From: Gammaproteobacteria bacterium Ga0077536
GTDB lineage: Bacteria; Pseudomonadota; Gammaproteobacteria; Ga0077536
DNA: 64,000 nucleotides
Direction of reading: 5' to 3'
NCBI GenBank assembly: GCA_001464935.1
Contig: LNEL01000064.1
Span: 263,567-327,566 of the forward strand
Shown: one piece after another, positions 34,412-42,203 of the stretch
Position numbering within the stretch: position 1 is the stretch's first letter
How the letters are laid out: each line of letters starts with the position of its first letter
Translations under genes and position numbers: made by a program
The notes under the pieces: model-generated
What the model was told of the DNA's origin: nothing
Seen by the model: only the letters and a program-made list of their open reading frames with translations
The model's database searches: none

Positions 34412-35323
34412 TCAAACGGGATCCCAGGACCATACGTCGGGCGAGCGCGAGAGGTCCATGAAGCTCGACTTCAGGGCCGGGATCGCGTGCTCGGCGATCG
34501 ATTCCGGCGTCCAGCCTTCGCCGCGATGCACCGAGCGCACGGGCCGCGGCTGGTTCATCAGGAAAATCTCGTTGTTGCGCACGCCGAACACCTGCGCGTT
34601 GACGTCGTGCGCGGCGTCGGACAGCAGGTAGACGGCCATCGGCGCGATCTTGTCCGGGGTCATCTGCTGCAGGCGACGCACGCGCGCAATCTCCGCTTCG
34701 TTGCGCGCAGGAATGGTGTTCGTCATGCGCGTCCACGCGAATGGCGCGATGCAGTTCGAGCGCACGTGGAAACGGCCCATGTCGAGCGCGATGCTCTTCG
34801 ACAGCGCACAGATGCCGAGCTTCGCGGCAGAGTAGTTGGCCTGGCCGAAATTGCCGACGAGGCCGGACGCGGACGTCATGTGCACGTAGCTGCCGCCTTC
34901 GCGTTCGCGAAAGTGATCGGCGGCCGCGCGGCTGACATAGAAGCAGCCGTTCAGATGCACGTTGATCACCAGATCCCATTCCTCGACCGTCATCTTGTGG
35001 AAGATGCGGTCGCGCAGAATGCCCGCGTTGTTGATCACGCCGTCGAGGCCGCCGAACTGATCGATGGCCTGCTTCACCATCGCTTCGGCGTCGCTCATCT
35101 TCGCCACGCTGCCGTGATTGGCGACGGCCTTGCCGCCCGCAGCGCGGATTTCGTCGACGACCTGCTCGGCGGGCGAACCTTCCGGCGCGGCACCGTCGGC
35201 CGTCACGCCGAGATCGTTGACCACGACACTCGCGCCGGCGGCGGCGCAGTGCAGTGCGAAATCGCGGCCGATGCCGCGGCCCGCGCCGGTGATCAGGACG
35301 ACCTTGTCTTTGAGCATGTGCAT
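34412..35323 (-). CDS. SDR family 3-hydroxyacyl-CoA dehydrogenase, HSD17B4/MFE-2-like
   Basis: 303 residues. Cofactor motif TGAGRGIG, then VVVNDLGVTADG (NAD-type Asp), NNAGILRDRIFHKM, catalytic Ser in MTSASGLVGNFGQANYSAAK with YSAAK. The long C-terminus (FGVRNNEIFLMNQPRPVRSVHRGEGW) is characteristic of the SDR half of peroxisomal multifunctional enzyme 2. It should oxidise (3R)-hydroxyacyl-CoA made by the MaoC hydratases. First gene of the minus-strand operon; start ATG 35323 (GGAGAG upstream), with an alternative ATG two codons inside. Confidence 0.9.
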   Translation of the reverse strand: MHMLKDKVVLITGAGRGIGRDFALHCAAAGASVVVNDLGVTADGAAPEGSPAEQVVDEIRAAGGKAVANHGSVAKMSDAEAMVKQAIDQFGGLDGVINNAGILRDRIFHKMTVEEWDLVINVHLNGCFYVSRAAADHFREREGGSYVHMTSASGLVGNFGQANYSAAKLGICALSKSIALDMGRFHVRSNCIAPFAWTRMTNTIPARNEAEIARVRRLQQMTPDKIAPMAVYLLSDAAHDVNAQVFGVRNNEIFLMNQPRPVRSVHRGEGWTPESIAEHAIPALKSSFMDLSRSPDVWSWDPV

Positions 35324-35595
35324 GGACCGGACTCTCCGTTCTGTTCGTGACCCGCGGCGGGCCGTCGTGCCGGGGGGAGCGTGGAGAGGCAGGGCGGGCG
35401 GGATCGACGGCCCCGGCTGGCGGGCGGACCTCGGCCGGCGACCTCTCCTCTCGTCGCGACTTACCGGTAGAATGAATTTCGAGGCGCGGCGCCTCAGAAT
35501 CCCCGCGATGGTACTGCACAAGGCACGGGGCAGGGAATATCGTAGCCCGGCACCGCCATTCCCCCAACTGATTGAACGAGGAGCCCCGAACCCGC
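35324..35595. promoter_or_regulatory. Divergent control region between the CoA-catabolic and F420 operons
   Basis: 272 bp without a gene. TAGAAT at 35468-35473 is a plausible plus-strand -10, though no convincing -35 is seen 17 bp before it. A perfect 15-bp dyad GAGGCGCGGCGCCTC (35481-35495, 7-bp arms around one base) lies just downstream, where a repressor could block transcription towards cofE. No regulator gene flanks the site. Confidence 0.45.
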
Positions 35596-36366
35596 ATGTC
35601 CACCCGCGCCGATATGGCCATGCACGTGCTGCCTGGCATCCCGTTGATTGAGGCCGGTGACGACCTCGCGGCCATCCTCCACGCGGCGCTCGGACGCTTG
35701 CCGGTGACCCTGGCCGACGGCGACGTGCTGGTGCTCGCGCAGAAGATCGTGTCGAAGGCGGAAGGGCGGCTGGTGCGACTCGCGGACGTCACGCCGTCCG
35801 CCCGCGCCGTCGCGCTCGGCGCGGAGACCGACAAGGATCCCCGGCTCGTGCAACTCATTCTCGACGAGTCGACCGAAATCCTGCGCCAGCGTCCCGGCAT
35901 GCTGCTGGTCCGGCATCGGCGGGGCTTCGTCGGCGCGCATGCCGGCATCGACCAGTCGAACATCGATCACGCCGACGGGGAGGGCGCGCTGCTGCTGCCC
36001 GTCGACCCCGACGCCTCGGCGATGGCCTTGCACGCGGCGCTGCTCGAGCTGAGTGGCAAGCGCATCGCCGTCATCATTGCCGACAGCATGAATCGCGCGT
36101 GGCGCCTCGGCACGATCGGCGGCGCCATCGGCTGCGCCGGGCTGCAGGTGCTCGACGATCTGCGCGGCAGCAGCGACATGTACGGGCGCGAGCTCAAGGT
36201 CACCCTGATCAATCGCGCCGATTCGCTGGCCGCAGGGGCCTGTCTGCTGATGGGCGAGAGCGTCGAGCGCACGCCCGCGGTGCTGATCCAGGGCTTGCCG
36301 TGGCGGCCCACCGCGCAGACCGCGCGCGACATCATCCGGCCCCTGGCCGAGGACATGTTCCGATGA
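35596..36366 (+). CDS. cofE: Coenzyme F420-0:L-glutamate ligase
   Basis: 256 residues. CofE adds gamma-linked glutamates to F420-0 using GTP. Recognisable blocks are PGIPLIEAGDDLAAIL, DGDVLVLAQKIVSKAEGRLV, RHRRGFVGAHAGIDQSNIDH and IADSMNRAWRLGTIGGAIGCAG. The protein ends where CofE ends; it has no C-terminal FMN/nitroreductase domain such as that of mycobacterial FbiB. GAGGAG lies 12 nt before ATG 35596; in-frame ATGs upstream (35572) and downstream exist. Overlaps cofD by ATGA. Confidence 0.93.
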   Translation: MSTRADMAMHVLPGIPLIEAGDDLAAILHAALGRLPVTLADGDVLVLAQKIVSKAEGRLVRLADVTPSARAVALGAETDKDPRLVQLILDESTEILRQRPGMLLVRHRRGFVGAHAGIDQSNIDHADGEGALLLPVDPDASAMALHAALLELSGKRIAVIIADSMNRAWRLGTIGGAIGCAGLQVLDDLRGSSDMYGRELKVTLINRADSLAAGACLLMGESVERTPAVLIQGLPWRPTAQTARDIIRPLAEDMFR

Positions 36367-37340
36367 GCGGCAGCGAGAAATTCCTCGCGCTGACCGGCGG
36401 CGTCGGTGGCGCCAAGCTGGCGCTGGGGCTGCGCGAACTGCTCGGCCCCGAACAGCTCGCATTCCTCGTCAATACCGGCGACGACTTCGAGCATCTCGGC
36501 CTGCACGTCTCGCCCGATCTGGACACGCTGATGTACGCGCTGTCCGGTCTGTCGAATCCGGACACCGGCTGGGGGCGGGTCGACGAGAGCTGGCAGTTCA
36601 TCGACACGCTGCGCGGCCTCGGCGGCGACACCTGGTTCAACCTCGGCGATCGCGATCTCGCGGTGCACGTGCTGCGCAGCGCGCGGCTGCGCGCCGGGCA
36701 GCCGCTGTCGGCCGTCACGCGCGAACTCAATACCGCACTCGGCACGCGGCATTCAATCTGGCCGATGAGCGACGATCCGTCGCCGACCATCGTGCACACC
36801 ACCGGCGGCCCGCTCGCGTTTCAGCACTACTTCGTGCGTGAGCGCTGCACGCCGACGGTGACCGGTTTCGAATTCGCCGGTGCCGCCGCCGCGCGCCCGC
36901 TGCCCGAGGTCCTCGCCTGGCTTGCCGACCCGGCACTGACCGGCATCATCGTGTGTCCGTCGAACCCGTTCGTCAGCATCGATCCCATCCTCGCCGTGCC
37001 CGGCCTGCGCGAGGCGCTGCGCGCGAGTGCCGCGCCGGTCGTCGCGGTGTCGCCGATCGTTGCGGGTCTCGCCATCAAGGGCCCGACCGCGAAAATGATG
37101 GCTGAACTCGCGGTGCCGTCGACCGCCGCCGCCGTTGCAGCGCACTATGGCGATCTGCTCGACGGTTTCGTCCTCGACGTGCAGGACAGCGGCCTGCTCG
37201 ACGGTTTTCGGGGAGGAGAATTGGTGGCTATCGCCGCCCCAACGGTCATGCTAACGTTGCCCGACAAGGTGCGGCTCGCGACGATAGTCTGCGAGTTCGC
37301 GCGTGAACTGCGGGCCAGCCGACGTGCTGCGCCGGCCTGA
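36363..37340 (+). CDS. cofD: 2-phospho-L-lactate transferase (CofD/FbiA)
   Basis: 325 residues. Transfers the phospholactyl-type moiety from its guanylyl-activated form to Fo, giving F420-0 or dehydro-F420-0. N-terminal LTGGVGGAKLALGL is the family signature; NTGDDFEHLGLHVSPDLDT binds the flavin/metal, and GDRDLAVHVLR, ICPSNPFVSIDPIL-like (IVCPSNPFVSIDP) and SPIVAGLAIKGP follow. All are intact. The start overlaps the cofE stop by 4 bp. Confidence 0.94.
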   Translation: MSGSEKFLALTGGVGGAKLALGLRELLGPEQLAFLVNTGDDFEHLGLHVSPDLDTLMYALSGLSNPDTGWGRVDESWQFIDTLRGLGGDTWFNLGDRDLAVHVLRSARLRAGQPLSAVTRELNTALGTRHSIWPMSDDPSPTIVHTTGGPLAFQHYFVRERCTPTVTGFEFAGAAAARPLPEVLAWLADPALTGIIVCPSNPFVSIDPILAVPGLREALRASAAPVVAVSPIVAGLAIKGPTAKMMAELAVPSTAAAVAAHYGDLLDGFVLDVQDSGLLDGFRGGELVAIAAPTVMLTLPDKVRLATIVCEFARELRASRRAAPA

Positions 37341-37383
37341 CCCAGATCGCCAACCGCGTCGCTGACGAAGAGGCCATACAACC

Positions 37384-38067
37384 GTGTGGGTGGTAGTTCC
37401 GGTCAAGCCGTTCACGCTCGCCAAGCGACGCCTCGCCGGCGTGCTGTCCGAAGCCGAGCGCGCGCTGCTGGCGCGCGCGATGCTGTCCGATCTCCTGGCG
37501 CTGCTCGCGCGCTGCAGTCGCGTGAGCGGCGTGGTGTGCGTCACGCGCGAAGCGGCAGTCGACGCGCTGGCCGCGCAGATCGGCGCCGAAGTCCTGCCGG
37601 AAGCGCAGGCCGGCCTGTCGAACTCGGTGACGCAGGCCGCCCGGCATCTGACCGGGCGCGGCCAGTCCTCGATGCTGATTCTCCCGACCGATGTGCCACT
37701 GGCGACCAGCGACGAAGTCGACATGGTGATCGCCAAGCACGGCTGGGCACCGGCGGTCACGCTGGTGTCCGACGAGGACGGCTACGGCACGAATGCGCTG
37801 GCGGTGTCGCCGCCTGAACTGATGCCGTTCCGCTTCGGCCGCCACAGCTATGTCGCGCATCGCGATGCGGCGCTCGCGCTCGGCGCGCGCGTGCAGACGC
37901 TGCGCGCGCCGGGCCTCGCGCTCGACGTCGACACACCCGAAGACATCCGCCGCCTGTTGACCTGCGATCGCGCCACGGCGACGAGCGCGTTGCTGTGCGA
38001 ACGCGATGTAATCTCGCGTCTCCAGCCGCGACCGATCGTCAGCATCGGCGGGCAGTGGAATCTCTGA
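37384..38067 (+). CDS. cofC: 2-phospho-L-lactate guanylyltransferase (CofC)
   Basis: 227 residues from GTG 37384. A small MobA/GT-A-like nucleotidyltransferase: VVVPVKPFTLAKRRLAGVLS at the N-terminus, SMLILPTDVPLATSDEV with the metal-binding Asp, DGYGTNALAVSPP, FGRHSYVAHRDAA and LALDVDTPEDI. It activates phospholactate, phosphoenolpyruvate or 3-phosphoglycerate with GTP; which one is not evident from the sequence. 43 bp after cofD and 35 bp before fbiC. Confidence 0.92.
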   Translation: MWVVVPVKPFTLAKRRLAGVLSEAERALLARAMLSDLLALLARCSRVSGVVCVTREAAVDALAAQIGAEVLPEAQAGLSNSVTQAARHLTGRGQSSMLILPTDVPLATSDEVDMVIAKHGWAPAVTLVSDEDGYGTNALAVSPPELMPFRFGRHSYVAHRDAALALGARVQTLRAPGLALDVDTPEDIRRLLTCDRATATSALLCERDVISRLQPRPIVSIGGQWNL

Positions 38068-38102
38068 CGACCGCCCGTCCAACCCCGAGTACAGCCACGC
38101 GT

Positions 38103-40553
38103 ATGAACGAAGCAATCCTGGCCCGCGCCCGCGCCGGGCAGCGACCGACCGACTCCGAAGCCCGCGCCCTGGCCGACGCCCTCGACCTGCCGGCGCTGCT
38201 CGCCGCAGCGAGCGGGATCCGGGACAGCGGCTTTGGCAATCTCGTCACCTATTCGAAGAAGGTGTTCATCCCCCTGACGCAGTTGTGTCGTGACGTCTGC
38301 CACTACTGCACGTTTGCCAAGGCGCCGAAGCGGCTGGGCCAGGCCTACCTGTCGATCGAGCAGGTGCTCGAGGTCGCGCGGGCCGGCGCCCGTATGGGCT
38401 GCAAGGAGGCGCTGTTCACGCTGGGCGAGCGCCCGGAAGCGCGCTACAAGACAGCGCGCGATGCGCTCGCGAAGATGGGGTATGGCTCGACGCTCGAATA
38501 CCTGCGCGCCTGCGCGGACGCGGTGTTCCGCGAAACGGGGCTCCTGCCGCATCTGAATCCCGGTACGATGAGCGCCGCGGAAATCGCCAGCTTGCGCGAA
38601 GTGTCGGCCAGCATGGGCATCATGCTCGAGTCCGGCGCCGAGCGGCTGTGCGGCAAGGGCCTGCCGCATCACGGTTCACCCGACAAGGTGCCGGCCGTGC
38701 GCCTCGACACGCTGCGTGCAGCGGGCAGGGCGCGCGTGCCGTTCACCACCGGCATCCTGATCGGCATCGGTGAAACGCGGCTGGAGCGCATCGAGTCGCT
38801 GCTTGCGATCCGCACGATCCACGAGGAATTCGGGCACATCCAGGAAATCATCGTCCAGAACTTCCGCGCAAAGCCGGACACCCGGATGGCGGACGCGCCG
38901 GAACCCGATCTCGATGAAATGCTGTGGACACTGGCGCTCACGCGCATTCTCTTCGGCGCCGACATGTCGGTGCAGGCGCCGCCGAACCTGAGCCCGGGCG
39001 TGCTGCCGCAACTGGTCGCCGCCGGCATCAACGACTGGGGCGGCGTGTCGCCGCTGACGCCGGACTTCGTGAACCCCGAAGCGCCGTGGCCGCACCTCGA
39101 TGAACTTGCGCGCGCCACCGCGGCCGCCGGCAAACTGCTGCACGAACGCCTGACCCTGTATCCGCGCTACGCGCTCGATGGCGCGCAGTGGCTGGATGAA
39201 GCGTTCCGCACCCCGGTGCTGCAGGCGATCGATGGCAGCGGCCTGCCGCGCACCGACGACTGGTCGCCGGGCGAACCGCTGCCACCGTCAGCCGCGGATC
39301 TCGCGCTGATCGGCCGCCGGCCCGCACGCGTCAGCGGCGACGTCGCTGCGATCTGCGCGCGCGCGACACGCGGCGAGACGCTGGCCGAGGGCGACATCGC
39401 GCGCCTGTTCGCGGCGCGCGGCGAGGATTTCAGCCACGTCTGCGCGGTGGCCGACGGGCTGCGCGCCGAGGTGGCCGGCGATACCGTCAGTTATGTCGTC
39501 AACCGCAATATCAATTACACCAACGTCTGTTACTTCAAGTGCCAGTTCTGCGCGTTTTCGAAGGGCAAGCTGTCGGAGAACCTGCGCGGCAAGCCCTATG
39601 ATCTCGAGCCCGACGAAATCCAGCGCCGGGTGCGCGAAGCCTGGGCGCGCGGCGCGACGGAAGTCTGCATGCAGGGCGGCATCCATCCGCAGTACACCGG
39701 ACAGACCTATCTCGACATCGTCGCACTGGTCAAGGCCGCCGAACCGTCGATGCACGTGCACGCGTTCTCGCCGCTCGAGGTCTGGCAGGGCGCGGCGACG
39801 CTCGGCATGCCGCTGCGCGAATTCCTGACGCGGCTGCGCGAGGCGGGGCTCGGCACCCTGCCGGGCACTGCGGCCGAGGTGCTCGACGACGAGGTGCGCC
39901 AAATCCTGTGCCCGGACAAGATCAACACCGCGCAGTGGTTCGAAGTGATGGAAACCGCCCACAAGGTCGGCTTCCGCACGACGTCGACGATCATGTACGG
40001 GCATGTCGACCGCTACGAACACTGGGCGCGCCATCTGCTGCGCATCCGCGCGCTGCAGATGCGCACCGGCGGCTTCACCGAGTTCGTGCCGCTGCCGTTC
40101 GTGCACATGGAGGCGCCGCTGTACCTGAAGGGGCGCGCGCGTCGCGGGCCGACATTCCGCGAAGCGGTGCTGATGCACGCCGTGGCCCGACTGGCACTGC
40201 ATCCGGTCATCCCGAACATCCAGGCGTCGTGGGTCAAGATGGGACATCAGGGCGTCGTGGCCTGCCTGAACGCCGGCGTCAACGACCTGGGCGGCACCCT
40301 GATGAACGAAAGCATCACGCGCGCGGCCGGCTCCACGCACGGCCAGGAGACCGGGCCGCAGGAAATGAGGGCGATGATCGAAGCCGCGGGCCGCATGCCG
40401 CGCCAGCGCACGACGGCCTACGGCGAGGTGTCGGCGGAGCGCATTGCGGCGGGCCTGTCCGCGGCGGCCCTGACCGATATCGTCAATACGCCTGCGCGTC
40501 GTTACGAACGCAGCGAGAAACGTGAACTGCTGCGCTCGCGCGCCGGCGCCTGA
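38103..40553 (+). CDS. fbiC: Fo synthase, CofG-CofH fusion (FbiC)
   Basis: 816 residues, two radical-SAM modules. The N-terminal CofG part has its cluster cysteines C62, C66 and C69 (LCRDVCHYCTF). The C-terminal CofH part has C476, C480 and C483 (VCYFKCQFCAFSKGK). Together they make the deazaflavin Fo from 5-amino-6-ribitylamino-uracil and tyrosine with two SAM. Length is near mycobacterial FbiC (856). Both cluster motifs are intact, so the enzyme should be functional. The start ATG 38103 is 35 bp after cofC. Confidence 0.95.
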   Translation: MNEAILARARAGQRPTDSEARALADALDLPALLAAASGIRDSGFGNLVTYSKKVFIPLTQLCRDVCHYCTFAKAPKRLGQAYLSIEQVLEVARAGARMGCKEALFTLGERPEARYKTARDALAKMGYGSTLEYLRACADAVFRETGLLPHLNPGTMSAAEIASLREVSASMGIMLESGAERLCGKGLPHHGSPDKVPAVRLDTLRAAGRARVPFTTGILIGIGETRLERIESLLAIRTIHEEFGHIQEIIVQNFRAKPDTRMADAPEPDLDEMLWTLALTRILFGADMSVQAPPNLSPGVLPQLVAAGINDWGGVSPLTPDFVNPEAPWPHLDELARATAAAGKLLHERLTLYPRYALDGAQWLDEAFRTPVLQAIDGSGLPRTDDWSPGEPLPPSAADLALIGRRPARVSGDVAAICARATRGETLAEGDIARLFAARGEDFSHVCAVADGLRAEVAGDTVSYVVNRNINYTNVCYFKCQFCAFSKGKLSENLRGKPYDLEPDEIQRRVREAWARGATEVCMQGGIHPQYTGQTYLDIVALVKAAEPSMHVHAFSPLEVWQGAATLGMPLREFLTRLREAGLGTLPGTAAEVLDDEVRQILCPDKINTAQWFEVMETAHKVGFRTTSTIMYGHVDRYEHWARHLLRIRALQMRTGGFTEFVPLPFVHMEAPLYLKGRARRGPTFREAVLMHAVARLALHPVIPNIQASWVKMGHQGVVACLNAGVNDLGGTLMNESITRAAGSTHGQETGPQEMRAMIEAAGRMPRQRTTAYGEVSAERIAAGLSAAALTDIVNTPARRYERSEKRELLRSRAGA

Positions 40554-40572
40554 GTCCAGCGAGGAAAGTCCG

Positions 40573-41784
40573 ATGTCCATGCAACACATCCTGTCCGGCT
40601 TCAAGGTGCTCGATTTCACGCACGTGCTCGCCGGCCCGACTGCGACGCGGGTGATGGCGGAGATGGGCGCGGAGATCGTCAAGGTCGAGTTCCCGCCGCT
40701 CGGCGACATCTCGCGTTTCCTGCCGACGATTGTCGACGGCCGCAGCGCCTACTTCGTGCAGCAGAACCGCGGCAAGAAGAGCATCTGCGTCAATCTCAAG
40801 AGCGACGAAGGCAAGGCGCTGATCTACGACCTGATCAAGCAGGTCGATGTGGTCATCGAGAATTTCTCGCCCGGCGTCGCCGATCGCCTCGGCATCGGCT
40901 GGGACCAGGTGCATGCGCTGAATCCGCGGGTCGTGATGTGCTCGATCTCCGCCTTCGGTCAGAAAGGGCCGCTCGCGTCTCTGCCGGGCTTCGATTACAT
41001 CGCACAGGCCTACGCCGGCGTCACCGGCATGATCGGTGAACCTGACGGCGCGCCGAGTCTGCCGATGCTGGGGCTCGGCGACGTCAACACCGGCGTGCAT
41101 GCGGCGGCCGCGATCGGATTCGCGCTGTTGCATCGTGAGCGCGGCGGCCTCGGTCAGCACCTCGACATCTCGCTGCTCGATGCCTATTTCCACTGCCACG
41201 AGATCAATGTCTCGCTGCACAGCCTGACCGGACGGGTGCCGACGCGCGGCGGGCATCATCACTACGCGGTGTGTCCGCTGGGCCTGTTCCGCCACGGCGA
41301 TCGCTATGTCTGCATCATCACGCTCGACAACCAGTGGCCGAGCCTGTGCAAGGCGATGGGCCGCGCCGAACTCGGCAGCGACGAGCGCTACAACAGCAAC
41401 GCGAAACGGGTCGAGCGCGCGCCCGAGGTGATCGCGCTGGTGCAGTCGTGGGTCGACGCACAGGCGTCGGTGGAGTCGATCGTCGCCACGCTCGCCGAGC
41501 ACCATGTGCCCTGCGCGCCGGTGATGTCGATCGCCGACGTCGTCAACACGCCGCACATGATCGAGCGCGGCACGGTCCGCAAGATCAGCGATCCGAAACT
41601 CGGTGAAGTGAACATGCCGGGCATGCCGCTGCGTTTTTCGGGCTTCCCGACCAACATCCCGCTTGAAGCCGCCCACCTGGGCCAGCACAACGCGGAAGTC
41701 CTGTCCTCGATGCTCGGCCTGTCGCCGGCGCGGATCGAGGAACTGCGCGCCGCAGGCGTGCTGCACGCGAACCCGGCCACCTGA
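40573..41784 (+). CDS. CaiB/BaiF family (class III) CoA-transferase
   Basis: 403 residues. FKVLDFTHVLAGPTATRVMAEMGAEIVKVE, QNRGKKSICVNLKSDEGKALI and ENFSPGVADRLGIGW are family hallmarks; the likely catalytic Asp is in MLGLGDVNTGVHAA. Start ATG 40573 follows GAGGAAAG, only 19 bp after fbiC, so it is probably the fifth gene of the F420 operon. A CoA-transferase has no known role in F420 synthesis; its position suggests the operon serves a CoA-dependent catabolic route. Confidence 0.92.
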   Translation: MSMQHILSGFKVLDFTHVLAGPTATRVMAEMGAEIVKVEFPPLGDISRFLPTIVDGRSAYFVQQNRGKKSICVNLKSDEGKALIYDLIKQVDVVIENFSPGVADRLGIGWDQVHALNPRVVMCSISAFGQKGPLASLPGFDYIAQAYAGVTGMIGEPDGAPSLPMLGLGDVNTGVHAAAAIGFALLHRERGGLGQHLDISLLDAYFHCHEINVSLHSLTGRVPTRGGHHHYAVCPLGLFRHGDRYVCIITLDNQWPSLCKAMGRAELGSDERYNSNAKRVERAPEVIALVQSWVDAQASVESIVATLAEHHVPCAPVMSIADVVNTPHMIERGTVRKISDPKLGEVNMPGMPLRFSGFPTNIPLEAAHLGQHNAEVLSSMLGLSPARIEELRAAGVLHANPAT

Positions 41785-41790
41785 CAGGAA

Positions 41791-41808
41791 TGCCGGCTCG
41801 CGCCGGCA
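41791..41808. terminator. Hairpin after the F420/CoA-transferase operon
   Basis: A perfect 7-bp stem, TGCCGGC-TCGC-GCCGGCA, begins 6 bp after the CoA-transferase stop. No T-run follows, so it may pause or protect the transcript end rather than terminate by itself. Confidence 0.45.
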
Positions 41809-42065
41809 CCCGCCGCACGCGGCCCGCGCGGACACGTCACGACGACGCGACCGCGCTCCACTGCTGACGCCGGTTCAGCCTGTGCGCCAGTCTTTCAGAC
41901 CACGGCGGGTGACGCGTCAGGCAACGACACACTCACCATTGCGTATTGCCCGGTGCAGACCGGATGGTCGCATCACGCGCAGGCAGTGCACGTGTGTCGT
42001 GAAGATCGCGGTACGCGAGAGTGCATGCCGCACTGCGCCATTTTTCACGTCCACCACGTTGCTCT

Positions 42066-42108
42066 CCTTCATATGAAGGAACGATCACGCATCAAATCGC
42101 GATCGTTC
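42066..42108. promoter_or_regulatory. Two adjoining palindromes upstream of the LLM gene at 42204
   Basis: A perfect 14-bp palindrome CCTTCATATGAAGG (42066-42079) abuts an inverted repeat GAACGATC (42079-42086) / GATCGTTC (42101-42108) with a 14-bp spacer. They lie about 100 bp before the start of the monooxygenase-like gene in a 419-bp gene-free gap (41785-42203) that is otherwise featureless. These are good operator candidates for a dimeric regulator; none is encoded beside it. Confidence 0.5.
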
Positions 42109-42203
42109 GCGCGCAGATGAACGGCTTGCCGATGCTTGCTTGAGTTTTGCGAGCGCCCCTCTTAGCCTGCCAGTACTCAATGAACATTCTGCGGGGGTCT
42201 GCG

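Noticed and set aside
31797-34461. Long plus-strand frames opposite the MaoC and acyl-CoA dehydrogenase genes
   Set aside because: These are antisense shadows from high third-position GC; the minus-strand proteins carry intact catalytic motifs.
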